Below are positions 1 to 8,236 of a DNA stretch of 64,000 nt, piece after piece. The translations under genes were made by a program, and so were the position numbers. How positions within the stretch are numbered: the first letter of the stretch is position 1; every line of letters starts with the position of its first letter. Source of the stretch: Methylotenera_A sp044228245 (lineage in GTDB: Bacteria; Pseudomonadota; Gammaproteobacteria; Burkholderiales; Methylophilaceae); assembly GCA_044228245.1 (NCBI GenBank), contig JBGAVG010000001.1, forward strand, positions 62,001 through 126,000. The letters are read 5' to 3'. Under the pieces are notes generated by a model. That model ran no database searches. It saw nothing but the letters and a program-made list of their open reading frames with translations, and was not told the origin of the DNA.

Positions 1-1311
1 AAATGCGTGGCTATTGTGCAAGTTAATGTAGAGCAAAGCCGCGTTGAGGCAAGCGCCCAAACCGATTGCCAGCGCAAGACCGACATGCTTCATATCCAGC
101 ACAAACACAAACAGCAGATTCATCAGCTGCGTCATCACCAGAGTAAACACCGCAATTTTCACGGGCGTCTTAATGTTCTGCCGTGCATAAAAACCAGGCG
201 CCAGCACCTTCACCAGAATCAGGCCCAACAGCCCCAAACTGTACGCGATAAGCGCTTGTTCAGTCATGAGCACATCGCGGGGAGTAAACTTGCCGTAGTA
301 GAACAGTGTAGCCACCAGAGGCTTGGCCAACACCGCAAGCGCCACTGCGGCAGGGGCGGCTAAAATCAGCGTTAAACGCAAGCCCCAGTCCAGCAATTGC
401 GAATAATCACTATCCGATTTATCCACATACGACTTCGCCAGACTGGGCAGCAAAATCGTGCCCAACGCCACGCCCAGCACACCGGTAGGAAACTCCATGA
501 GGCGATCGGCATAATACAGCCAAGACACACTGCCGGTTTGCAGAAACGAGGCAAAAACATTGTTGATAACAATCGAGATTTGCGCCACCGAAACACCAAA
601 AATCGCCGGCAGCATCAGCTTTAAGATACGCTTCACGCCTTCATCCTGCAAGTTCAGCTCATAGCGCGGTAACAAGCCCAGTTGGCGCAAATACGGCCAT
701 TGGTAAGCAAGCTGAATCACTCCGCCCACAAACACCGCCCACGCCAGCACTTTGATAGAGTAATTGACATGCGGCGCAACAAACAACATAGCGATAATAA
801 ACGACACATTGAGCCATACTGGCGTAAAGGCCGGCACCTGAAACTTGCTGTAGGTGTTCAGCACGCCGCCTGCCAGCGATACCAGCGAAATGAAGAAGAT
901 ATAAGGAAAGGTAATGCGCAGCAATTCAACCGTTAAGTTGAATTTGCCTGCCTCTGCGACAAAACCGGGGGCGGTAATCGCCACAATCAACGGCGCGGCA
1001 AGCATGCCTAAAATCGTGACGGCCACCAAAAACACACCCATCAGGCTCGCCACATGGTTAATCAGCGCATGTGTTTCAAGCGGAGTGCGCTGCACTTTAT
1101 ATTCCGCCAGAATCGGCACGAATGCCTGGCTGAATGCGCCTTCTGCCGACACCCGGCGCAACAGATTGGGAATTTTGAACGCAACAAAAAATGCATCTGT
1201 CGCCAACCCTGCACCAAACACGCGTGCGATAAGCGTATCGCGCACAAAGCCCAAAATGCGCGAGATAAACGTCATGCTGCCAACCGCGGCCAAGGCTTTG
1301 AGTAAATTCAT
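1..1311 (-). CDS. murJ: Lipid II flippase MurJ (partial, C-terminus outside window)
   Basis: MurJ flips lipid II across the inner membrane for peptidoglycan synthesis. It belongs to the MOP exporter superfamily and normally has about 510 residues; 437 codons are visible here and the frame is still open at base 1. The N-terminus is clear: after MNLLKAL comes SRILGFVRD, so arginines fall at residues 18 and 24, matching the functionally important Arg18 and Arg24 of E. coli MurJ. Many hydrophobic segments follow, as expected for a 14-helix membrane protein. The ATG at 1311 starts a gene divergent from rpsT. murJ next to rpsT is a common arrangement in beta- and gammaproteobacteria. The assignment is secure; only the end is missing. 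Confidence 0.95.
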   Translation of the reverse strand, partial: MNLLKALAAVGSMTFISRILGFVRDTLIARVFGAGLATDAFFVAFKIPNLLRRVSAEGAFSQAFVPILAEYKVQRTPLETHALINHVASLMGVFLVAVTILGMLAAPLIVAITAPGFVAEAGKFNLTVELLRITFPYIFFISLVSLAGGVLNTYSKFQVPAFTPVWLNVSFIIAMLFVAPHVNYSIKVLAWAVFVGGVIQLAYQWPYLRQLGLLPRYELNLQDEGVKRILKLMLPAIFGVSVAQISIVINNVFASFLQTGSVSWLYYADRLMEFPTGVLGVALGTILLPSLAKSYVDKSDSDYSQLLDWGLRLTLILAAPAAVALAVLAKPLVATLFYYGKFTPRDVLMTEQALIAYSLGLLGLILVKVLAPGFYARQNIKTPVKIAVFTLVMTQLMNLLFVFVLDMKHVGLALAIGLGACLNAALLYINLHNSHAF

Positions 1312-1419
1312 TTAATCTTTATAAATTGAAAATTACCGCGATTTTAGCATGCCGGCCCTGCAATTTTCAGCCAAGCCCTTCTTATAAAGAATTATTGCGG
1401 GTAAATTAAGCTTTTGTTC

Positions 1420-1448
1420 TTGCAAAAAGAACCAAAAAACACTAATAT
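1420..1448 (+). promoter_or_regulatory. Probable sigma-70 promoter of rpsT
   Basis: A TTGCAA hexamer (1420-1425) and a TAATAT hexamer (1443-1448) are separated by exactly 17 bp, 46 bp upstream of the rpsT start codon. An AGGA ribosome binding site follows near 1482. The match is good, but it is a pattern match only. Confidence 0.5.
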
Positions 1449-1494
1449 GCACGGTTTCGTATTAACACCCGTTAAGCATTAGGATAAAGAACAC

Positions 1495-1905
1495 ATGGCA
1501 AATACCGCACAAGCACGCAAACGCGCGCGTCAATCCGTTAAAGTAAACGCACACAACGCAGCGTTGCGCTCAACTTTGCGTACTGCAATTAAAAAAGTAA
1601 TCAAAGCCATCGAATCTGGCGACAAAGCAACTGCAGTGGCTAGTTACCAAGAGAATGTCAGCGTGATTGACCGTATCGCGGATAAGAAAATTATCCATAA
1701 AAACAAGGCAGCGCGTCATAAAAGCCGCTTAACAGCAGCGATTAAATCATTAAAAGGCGATGCGCCTGTGATGCTGGCTAAAAAAGCCGCACCTAAAACC
1801 AAGGCTGCTGCCAAACCGGCAAAAGCAGCTCCGAAAGCCGCAGCTTCAAAAGCTGCAGCGCCAGCAAAAGCGAAGGCGCCTGCCAAAGCAAAAGCTGCTA
1901 AATAG
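1495..1905 (+). CDS. rpsT: 30S ribosomal protein S20 with a long Ala/Lys/Pro tail
   Basis: S20 is a primary 16S rRNA-binding protein of the small subunit. The core is typical: MANTAQARKRARQ at the start, and IIHKNKAARHKSRL near residues 66-79. Family members are about 85-90 residues long, but this one has 136. Residues 96-136 contain only Ala, Lys, Pro, Ser and Thr and look like the C-terminal tail of histone H1 or of bacterial histone-like proteins. The gene is transcribed alone from its own promoter and ends at a strong hairpin terminator. The tail is in frame without any sign of a frameshift, because the stop codon is followed closely by the terminator. Its function is unknown; extra nucleic-acid binding is a guess. 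Confidence 0.97.
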   Translation: MANTAQARKRARQSVKVNAHNAALRSTLRTAIKKVIKAIESGDKATAVASYQENVSVIDRIADKKIIHKNKAARHKSRLTAAIKSLKGDAPVMLAKKAAPKTKAAAKPAKAAPKAAASKAAAPAKAKAPAKAKAAK

Positions 1906-1922
1906 AGAGCTCTTTAAGAAAT

Positions 1923-1952
1923 AAAAAAAGCCTCGCATGCGAGGCTTTTTTT
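1923..1952. terminator. Bidirectional rho-independent terminator between rpsT and purK
   Basis: A perfect 16-nt palindrome (1930-1945, GCCTCGCATGCGAGGC) is flanked by seven A on the left and seven T on the right. It can therefore stop transcription from rpsT (+) and from purK (-), which converge here. Confidence 0.9.
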
Positions 1953-1964
1953 ATTTCTTAAGTT

Positions 1965-3122
1965 TTAGCTCTCGCCCACATGCAGTTCACTGCGCGCAAT
2001 TAACGCGGCATTCAGCACCGCCTCTTTATCTTGGCCGATTACGGTGAAATGCCCCATTTTACGGCCTTTGCGCGGTTCATGCTTGCCGTACAAATGCAGC
2101 TTTAAACTGGCATGGCTGAGCGCCTTATTCCATGCGGGTTCCAGAGCATCTCTTTTAGCATTTGCAAGCCAGCTATCCCCCAGAATATTCACCATCACGG
2201 CATTGCTATGCAAGCTTGCATCGCCAAGCGGCAAGCCTGTCATCACGCGCACCTGCTGCTCAAATTGATTGGTCACGCAAGCATCGATCGTGTAATGCCC
2301 GGAATTATGCGGGCGCGGCGCGATTTCATTTACCAGCAACTGATGCCCTACCACAAAAAACTCCACCCCCAGTACACCTATATAGCCCAGTTTTTCTGCC
2401 AGTTTTTTTGCAAGCTCGCGTGCGTTGGCTTTCAGCACCTCACTGCAGCGCGCCGGCGCGATGCTGATATCCAGAATACCGTTCAAATGGCTGTTTTCTG
2501 CCGTTGAAAAGGCTTCGATATTCCCGGCTGCATCACGCGCCAGTACTACTGAAACCTCTAAATCCAAAGGCAACATTTTCTCTAGCACACATAACTCATC
2601 GAATGCTGCAAAAGCTTGTTGTGCCTCAGACTGGCTTTTAACGCGAGCCTGTCCTTTACCATCGTAACCAAAACGCGCCACTTTAAGGATTCCCGGATAA
2701 AGTGAACTGGTGTCATCAGGTAATTCGTTTGCATTACTAATCACTGCAAATGGTGCGACCGGTAGCCCTGCATCATTAATAAAGTTTTTTTCATGTATGC
2801 GATTTTGAGCGATAGCTACACTTTTTGAAGAGGGTCTAACAATGGTAGTTTCTTCAAGCTTTCTTAAGGTTTGCGCAGGAACATTCTCAAACTCTGTTGT
2901 GACGGCTGCACAGGTTTGCGCCATTTGCTTTAACGCATCTGCATCATCATAATTCGCACAAAGATGCACATCGGCGATTTTGCCAGCAGGGCTGTTTTTA
3001 TCAGGATCCAGTACGGTTACCTGATAGCCCATTTCGTGTGCAGCAATCACAAAAAAACGGCCTAACTGGCCGCCACCCAGCATACCCAGCATGGCGGGCG
3101 CAAGAATTACATTTGACTTCAT
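1965..3122 (-). CDS. purK: N5-carboxyaminoimidazole ribonucleotide synthase PurK
   Basis: PurK uses ATP and bicarbonate to carboxylate AIR to N5-CAIR in de novo purine synthesis. The protein has the ATP-grasp layout: an N-terminal nucleotide-binding fold with MLGGGQLGRF near residue 14, a central ATP-grasp domain, and the NEIAPRPHNSGHYTID block near residue 265 that marks the PurK/PurT family. At 385 residues the length is normal. Its ATG overlaps the purE stop codon by four bases (ATGA), so the two are translationally coupled and the product of PurK is handed to PurE. It converges with rpsT. Confidence 0.96.
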   Translation of the reverse strand: MKSNVILAPAMLGMLGGGQLGRFFVIAAHEMGYQVTVLDPDKNSPAGKIADVHLCANYDDADALKQMAQTCAAVTTEFENVPAQTLRKLEETTIVRPSSKSVAIAQNRIHEKNFINDAGLPVAPFAVISNANELPDDTSSLYPGILKVARFGYDGKGQARVKSQSEAQQAFAAFDELCVLEKMLPLDLEVSVVLARDAAGNIEAFSTAENSHLNGILDISIAPARCSEVLKANARELAKKLAEKLGYIGVLGVEFFVVGHQLLVNEIAPRPHNSGHYTIDACVTNQFEQQVRVMTGLPLGDASLHSNAVMVNILGDSWLANAKRDALEPAWNKALSHASLKLHLYGKHEPRKGRKMGHFTVIGQDKEAVLNAALIARSELHVGES

Positions 3123-3613
3123 GGTTTGTCGCTTAGCTCCATTGCATGCACTTTATCAGACTGTCTGGCGCGAAATTCTGCCAGTTTTCTGGCAAGCCCA
3201 GAATCATGGTTAGCCAGAATCGAGACTGCAAACAGGCCAGCATTGGCCGCGCCCGCCTCGCCAATGGCAAAGGTCGCCACCGGAATGCCTTTGGGCATTT
3301 GTACGATAGACAGCAGAGAATCCTGGCCTTGCAAATGCTTGGAAGGCACTGGCACGCCCAACACGGGCAATGTGGTTTTAGCAGCCACCATGCCCGGCAA
3401 ATGCGCCGCACCGCCTGCGCCTGCGATGATCACCTGGTAGCCTTCATTGGCTGCATTTTCCGCAAACTGAAACATCAAATCAGGCGTGCGGTGCGCCGAA
3501 ACCACCTTGGCTTCATACACTACGCCAAAATCCGCCAGCATTTGTGCTGCGTTTTTCATCACCGGCCAATCGCTATCCGAGCCCATAATAATGGCAACCA
3601 ATGGTTTATTCAT
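3119..3613 (-). CDS. purE: N5-CAIR mutase PurE (class I)
   Basis: PurE moves the carboxyl group of N5-CAIR to give CAIR, the step after PurK. The protein shows the class I signature: MGSDSDWPVM near residue 10 for phosphate and ribose binding, SAHRTP near residue 40, and GAGGAAHLPGM near residue 65. The length of 164 residues is normal. It is the first gene of a purEK pair on the minus strand and overlaps purK by four bases. The gap to proB upstream is 35 bp, so the purine pair may share a transcript with proB and obgE. Confidence 0.97.
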   Translation of the reverse strand: MNKPLVAIIMGSDSDWPVMKNAAQMLADFGVVYEAKVVSAHRTPDLMFQFAENAANEGYQVIIAGAGGAAHLPGMVAAKTTLPVLGVPVPSKHLQGQDSLLSIVQMPKGIPVATFAIGEAGAANAGLFAVSILANHDSGLARKLAEFRARQSDKVHAMELSDKP

Positions 3614-3648
3614 CGCTTAGTCTCTCAAGTTATCCCTAAATTACGTAC

Positions 3649-4770
3649 TTATAAAAGCACCATGTTATCTCTGTGAATGAGCTCAGATTCTTCTACATAG
3701 CCCAGAGTTTTCTCAATCTCACTGCTCGCTTTGCGCATAATCCGCGCGGCTTCCAGCGAATTATAATTCACGATGCCGCGTGCGATTTCTGCGCCGGCTT
3801 CGGTCATGCAGGCGACCACATCACCGCGTTCAAAATTGCCTTGCACTGCAGTTACACCGATCGGCAGCAGACTTTTGCCTTCAGTCTTAAGCACTTTTAC
3901 CGCACCGGCATCCAATACCAGTTTGCCACCTACACGCAAATGATCGGCCAGCCATTGTTTTTTCGCGATAGTTTTAATTTGTGTGGCTTGCAAATGCGTA
4001 CCGATGGCTTCACCCGCACTCAAGCGCAATAACACATCTTTCTCACGGCCTGAAGCAATTATCGTATGCGCACCGCTGCTGGCTGCACGCTTGGCAGCGA
4101 GTATCTTGGTAAGCATGCCGCCGGTACCGACACTGCTGCCTGCGCCGCCCGCCATTTGCTCAAGCTCCAAATTACCTGCCGTCTCGAAATTAATCAATTT
4201 TGCATGCTTGTCTTTGCGCGGGTCCGCCGAATACAGCCCTTGCTGGTCGGTCAGAATCACCAGCGCATCCGCTTCAATCAGGTTTGCCACCAGTGCTGCC
4301 AGGGTGTCGTTATCACCAAAACGGATTTCTTCAGTTACCACCGTGTCATTCTCGTTAATGATTGGAATCACGTTTAACTCGAGCAGCGTTTTGAGGGTGC
4401 TGCGGGCATTCAAATAACGTTTTCTATCGGCCAGATCTTCGTGGGTAAGCAGTATCTGCGCGGTGTGCAGGCCATGTTCCGCGAAACAGCTTTCGTACAT
4501 TTGCACCAAGCCCATTTGGCCAACCGCTGCTGCGGCTTGTAGTTCATTCACTTCCGCCGGGCGTTTTTTCCAGCCCAGACGTTGCATGCCTTCCGCCACC
4601 GCACCGCTGGAAACCAGTACAATCTGCTTGCCTTGCTTTGCGAGCTGGCTGATCTGTGCCGCCCATGCCGCGATTGCCATGCGATCTAACCCCTCACCAT
4701 TATTGGTGACCAGGCTAGAACCGACTTTTACAATCAGCGTTTTGCTATTGAGTAATAATGACTTGCTCAT
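3649..4770 (-). CDS. proB: Glutamate 5-kinase ProB
   Basis: ProB phosphorylates glutamate with ATP, the first and feedback-controlled step of proline synthesis. The first 260 residues form the amino-acid-kinase domain, with IVKVGSSLV at the start, LVSSGAVAEG, and INENDTV near residue 140 for substrate binding. The last hundred residues form a PUA domain, as in the 370-residue E. coli-type enzyme. The start codon lies 26 bases inside the end of obgE, so the genes overlap and are probably cotranslated. Obg, rplU and rpmA upstream with proB downstream is a known betaproteobacterial order. Confidence 0.96.
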   Translation of the reverse strand: MSKSLLLNSKTLIVKVGSSLVTNNGEGLDRMAIAAWAAQISQLAKQGKQIVLVSSGAVAEGMQRLGWKKRPAEVNELQAAAAVGQMGLVQMYESCFAEHGLHTAQILLTHEDLADRKRYLNARSTLKTLLELNVIPIINENDTVVTEEIRFGDNDTLAALVANLIEADALVILTDQQGLYSADPRKDKHAKLINFETAGNLELEQMAGGAGSSVGTGGMLTKILAAKRAASSGAHTIIASGREKDVLLRLSAGEAIGTHLQATQIKTIAKKQWLADHLRVGGKLVLDAGAVKVLKTEGKSLLPIGVTAVQGNFERGDVVACMTEAGAEIARGIVNYNSLEAARIMRKASSEIEKTLGYVEESELIHRDNMVLL

Positions 4771-5806
4771 AATTATTTTCAGATGCTGCTTGCGCCGTTG
4801 CTCTTGCTTCTTCCAAATGCTCCATAATAGCGTATGTCAGTTCCTTGCAGCCAATCCCGCTAATGGCTGAAATTGCAAAAACACGGCCTTCCCAGCCATA
4901 GGCTTTTACAAAATCCGCAACCGCTTGTTTTGCATCCTGCACCATGTCTATTTTATTCAACACCAGCCAGCGCGGCTTGTTATACAGCTCTTCGTCATAT
5001 TTTCTTAGCTCATTGACAATCGCCCTGGCCTCGGCTACCGGGTCAGTCGCTTCGTCAAACGGCGCGATATCCACCAAGTGCAATAGCAATGAGGTGCGCG
5101 ACAAATGGCGTAGAAACTGGTGCCCAAGCCCTGCACCCTCGGCGGCACCTTCAATCAGGCCGGGTACATCGGCAATCACAAAACTGCGGTTGGCATCTAC
5201 CCGCACCACACCTAAATTAGGGTGCAACGTGGTAAAAGGATAATCCGCTACTTTTGGCTTTGCAGCAGAAACCGAGCGAATAAAGGTTGATTTACCTGCA
5301 TTTGGCATGCCCAGCAACCCCACGTCTGCCAGCACTTTAAGCTCCATATAAAGCTCAAATTCTTCGCCTGGTTCGCCTTTTGTGCATTGGCGTGGCGCAC
5401 GATTTATTGATGATTTAAAATGCACATTACCCAAACCGTTATTGCCGCCTTTGGCCAACAGCACTTTTTGACCATGCTCTGCCAAGTCAACAATCATATG
5501 GCCTGTAGCCTTATCTGAAATCACGGTGCCGACTGGCACGCGCAAGATCATGTCTTCGCCTTTTGCGCCATAACACTCTGCGCCGCGGCCATTTTCACCG
5601 CGCTGGGCGCGAAAAGTGCGTGTATAGCGATAATCTACCAGCGTGTTGATGTTGCGGTCTGCAATCGCATAGATTGAACCGCCTTTACCGCCATCGCCAC
5701 CGCTGGGGCCGCCCATCGGCTCGTATTTCTCGCGGCGGAAGGTAGCAACACCGTTGCCGCCGTCACCGGCGTAGACTTTAATAGTTGCTTCATCAATAAA
5801 TTTCAT
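4745..5806 (-). CDS. obgE: GTPase ObgE/CgtA
   Basis: Obg is an essential GTPase that acts in 50S ribosome assembly and links growth to stress. Residues 1-158 form the glycine-rich Obg fold (GGNGVATFRREKY, GGPSGGDGGKGG). The G domain follows with G1 GMPNAGKST, switch YPFTTLHPNLG, G3 DVPGLIEGA and G4 LNKID. The 353-residue length is normal, with only a short C-terminal tail. It lies downstream of rplU-rpmA, the usual arrangement, but a hairpin terminator sits between rpmA and obgE and would leave only part of the transcription to run through. Confidence 0.97.
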   Translation of the reverse strand: MKFIDEATIKVYAGDGGNGVATFRREKYEPMGGPSGGDGGKGGSIYAIADRNINTLVDYRYTRTFRAQRGENGRGAECYGAKGEDMILRVPVGTVISDKATGHMIVDLAEHGQKVLLAKGGNNGLGNVHFKSSINRAPRQCTKGEPGEEFELYMELKVLADVGLLGMPNAGKSTFIRSVSAAKPKVADYPFTTLHPNLGVVRVDANRSFVIADVPGLIEGAAEGAGLGHQFLRHLSRTSLLLHLVDIAPFDEATDPVAEARAIVNELRKYDEELYNKPRWLVLNKIDMVQDAKQAVADFVKAYGWEGRVFAISAISGIGCKELTYAIMEHLEEARATAQAASENNYEQVIITQ

Positions 5807-5824
5807 GTGTAGAGTGTACCAAAT

Positions 5825-5853
5825 AAAAAAGCCCCATCAAACGATGAGGCTTT
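5825..5853 (-). terminator. Rho-independent terminator after rpmA
   Basis: Read on the minus strand, GCCTCATC and GATGGGGC pair around a GTTT loop with one G-U pair, followed by a run of T. It sits 17 bp after the rpmA stop and just before the obgE start, so it probably attenuates read-through from the ribosomal protein genes into obgE. Confidence 0.75.
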
Positions 5854-5869
5854 ATGCAATTATAGCCGC

Positions 5870-6127
5870 TTAAACCGCTACAATACTTACTGTATGGCGT
5901 TTTAATGCGCCTTTAATCGCAAAAGTCACTTTACCGTCTATTTTTGCAAATAGTGTATGGTCTTTGCCCATGCCTACGTTTTCGCCTGCGTGCATTTTGG
6001 TGCCGCGTTGACGCACGATGATGCTACCTGCAGAAACCACTGTTTCGCCGAATGCTTTCACGCCCAAACGTTGTGAATGTGAATCGCGACCGTTACGTGA
6101 ACTACCGCCTGCTTTTTTGTGTGCCAT
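5870..6127 (-). CDS. rpmA: 50S ribosomal protein L27
   Basis: L27 reaches into the peptidyl-transferase centre of the large subunit. The protein begins MAHKKAGGSSRNGRDSHSQR and carries GSIIVRQRGTK, both diagnostic for the family. The length of 85 residues is normal. It starts 18 bp after rplU and shares its promoter; a terminator follows. Confidence 0.98.
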   Translation of the reverse strand: MAHKKAGGSSRNGRDSHSQRLGVKAFGETVVSAGSIIVRQRGTKMHAGENVGMGKDHTLFAKIDGKVTFAIKGALKRHTVSIVAV

Positions 6128-6145
6128 GATTAATCCTAACTCAGC

Positions 6146-6460
6146 TTACTTAGCTGCAATCTTGTCAATTTGAATTTCTGTAAAACTTTGGCGATGGCCT
6201 TGTGTTTTACGGTAATGTTTACGGCGGCGGAATTTGAAAATCATCACTTTATCAGCACGGCCGTGTGAAAGCACTGTCGCGCTGACTTTGGCACCTGCAA
6301 CCAAGGGCGCGCCAATAGTAGTGTTATCGCCATCTGCAATCATCAACACCTTGTCGATTACCACTTTGCTGCCAACATCGCCAGCTAATTTTTCAACTTT
6401 TAATTTCTCACCAGCGGCTACTTTATATTGTTTACCACCTGTTTTAATTACTGCGTACAT
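6146..6460 (-). CDS. rplU: 50S ribosomal protein L21
   Basis: L21 binds 23S rRNA in the large subunit. MYAVIKTGGKQYKV at the start and the basic FKFRRRKHYRKTQGHRQ block near residues 77-93 are family signatures. The length of 104 residues is normal. It is the first gene of the rplU-rpmA pair, behind a well-formed sigma-70 promoter, and is divergent from ispB, the classical rplU/ispB arrangement. Confidence 0.98.
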   Translation of the reverse strand: MYAVIKTGGKQYKVAAGEKLKVEKLAGDVGSKVVIDKVLMIADGDNTTIGAPLVAGAKVSATVLSHGRADKVMIFKFRRRKHYRKTQGHRQSFTEIQIDKIAAK

Positions 6461-6498
6461 GTTTTTGCCTGACTTCTACACGTTCAAATGAATCGCGC

Positions 6499-6526
6499 AT
6501 TATACGTAAATTTATTGCATTAGCAA
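6499..6526 (-). promoter_or_regulatory. Sigma-70 promoter of rplU-rpmA
   Basis: On the minus strand, TTGCTA (6526-6521) and a consensus TATAAT (6504-6499) are spaced by 16 bp, 38 bp upstream of the rplU ATG. This fits a strong ribosomal-protein promoter. Confidence 0.65.
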
Positions 6527-6639
6527 ACTAGAAATTGGTCTTTTGGGTAAATTATTGTCTATTTTATGCAAACACGTAGCCTTGTGGCTTGCCATGCTAA
6601 AATAACGCCTTATTTAAAATCATTTTTAGCTCGATTAGC

Positions 6640-7632
6640 GTGACATTCAACTCCATTCATAATTCAACCGAAAACCCCATTCATTCGTGCATCGCAAACG
6701 AAATGCGCCTGGTAGATGGCGTTATCCGCAAGTCCCTGCATTCCGATGTTACGCTGGTCAACCAGGTTGCCGATTATATCGTCAACAGCGGTGGCAAGCG
6801 CCTGCGGCCAGCACTGGTGCTGCTTTCTGCCGGCTTATTCGGCAATATCTCGGCCAATCACCTGCAACTGGCAGCGATTGTTGAGTTTATCCATACCGCC
6901 ACTTTGTTACATGATGACGTCGTGGATGATTCCTCCATGCGGCGTGGCCAGCAAACCGCCAACGCCATGTTTGGCAATGCCGCCAGTGTGCTGGTGGGCG
7001 ATTTTGTCTACTCGCGCTCCTTCCAGATGATGGTAACCATCGGCAACATGCGTGTGATGGAAGTGCTGGCGCAAGCCACCAATGTGATTGCAGAGGGCGA
7101 GGTGCTACAACTGCTCAACGTGCACAATGCCGATATTTCGGACGAAGCTTATCTGCAGGTTATCCGCTACAAAACCGCCAAGCTATTCGAAGCCGCCACC
7201 CGCCTGGGCGCCATCGCCTCAAACGCCTCAGCCGCGGACGAAAGCGCACTCGCAGTTTATGGCATGCATTTAGGCACAGCCTTCCAGCTGATTGATGACG
7301 TGCTTGATTTAAGCGGCGACAGCCAGGAAATCGGCAAAAACCTAGGTGATGATCTGGCAGAAGGCAAACCCACGCTACCTTTGCTTTACGCCATGCGCAA
7401 CGGCAACGCCGCGCAAAGCAGCATGATACGCCGCGCTATCGAAAATGGCGGTCTGGATCAGCTGTCACAGGTAATTGAAGTGGTAAAAAATTCCGGCGCT
7501 TTAGCGCATGTAAAGAAAATGGCCGAAATAGAAGCATCTATCAGCTGCGCAGCCATTACCCACTTCCCTGAAAGCAAATATAAGCAAACGCTGATTAATC
7601 TGGCAGAGTTCGCAGTCAAGCGGGATTTTTAA
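6640..7632 (+). CDS. ispB: Octaprenyl diphosphate synthase IspB
   Basis: IspB builds the long isoprenoid side chain of ubiquinone from farnesyl and isopentenyl diphosphate. It has both aspartate-rich motifs of trans-prenyltransferases: DDVVDD at residues 92-97 and DDVLD at 219-223, plus GGKRLRPAL at 51-59. The 330-residue length is normal. The start is GTG at 6640; an in-frame ATG at residue 22 would remove part of the first helix, so the GTG is preferred. It stands alone and is divergent from rplU. The exact chain length of the product cannot be read from the sequence. Confidence 0.93.
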   Translation: MTFNSIHNSTENPIHSCIANEMRLVDGVIRKSLHSDVTLVNQVADYIVNSGGKRLRPALVLLSAGLFGNISANHLQLAAIVEFIHTATLLHDDVVDDSSMRRGQQTANAMFGNAASVLVGDFVYSRSFQMMVTIGNMRVMEVLAQATNVIAEGEVLQLLNVHNADISDEAYLQVIRYKTAKLFEAATRLGAIASNASAADESALAVYGMHLGTAFQLIDDVLDLSGDSQEIGKNLGDDLAEGKPTLPLLYAMRNGNAAQSSMIRRAIENGGLDQLSQVIEVVKNSGALAHVKKMAEIEASISCAAITHFPESKYKQTLINLAEFAVKRDF

Positions 7633-7673
7633 CAATCCCGCTCAACCAACCATTATTACTGATAACTGGTATA

Positions 7674-8078
7674 TTAATTTAACGTAATCGGCTCACCACT
7701 ATCTGCATGGTAATAGCTTAAATGCGCGCACTCACTGGTGCCTGCTGTCAGACTGCCATCAAACAAAGCTTTGCCTTCCACATCCACCACCGCGTAACCA
7801 TTATGATACAGCGTTACTTCGGCTAGCTTTGGTGCCAATTTCGGTGACATTTTTGCGGCATTTATTTTGCCTTTTTCTCTCATGGCAAAACTGATGCAGG
7901 TTTCGTCCTCATCTTCGCTATAAACTTCCCAATCGTTTTCACCTGTCAACTGCGCCAGCCAGCCTGGTAAATCAACCTCCACGCGGCAAATAACCGGCTC
8001 ATCCCAGGCAGGATGGCTAAAGTTATTCAACTCGATCAAGTCGGTTGCATTCATTTGCGGCTCATTATGGTCAGTCAT
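7674..8078 (-). CDS. Hypothetical protein, 134 residues, unknown family
   Basis: No family is recognised. The protein is acidic, with a tract WEVYSEDEDETCISF near residues 50-65, and has no signal peptide or membrane segment, so it is likely cytoplasmic. The second half looks like beta strands (EVTLYHNGYAVVDVEG). The ATG at 8078 is followed by another at residue 9, so the true start is uncertain. It lies alone between ispB and pilD, converging with ispB and divergent from pilD. Codon usage resembles its neighbours, arguing for a native gene. Function is unknown. Confidence 0.7.
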   Translation of the reverse strand: MTDHNEPQMNATDLIELNNFSHPAWDEPVICRVEVDLPGWLAQLTGENDWEVYSEDEDETCISFAMREKGKINAAKMSPKLAPKLAEVTLYHNGYAVVDVEGKALFDGSLTAGTSECAHLSYYHADSGEPITLN

Positions 8079-8236
8079 TTTAGTTCCTTTACACTTACAA
8101 CATCATAGACATCTTTAAAATGGTGTTTGTTTACTTTTTTTCAAGCAATTTTTACGCCATATTGATAACTAAAGTTGCACAGTTCCTGTAACGATGACAT
8201 GATAATGTTAGTTTACATTAACTTGATGGATAGAAC

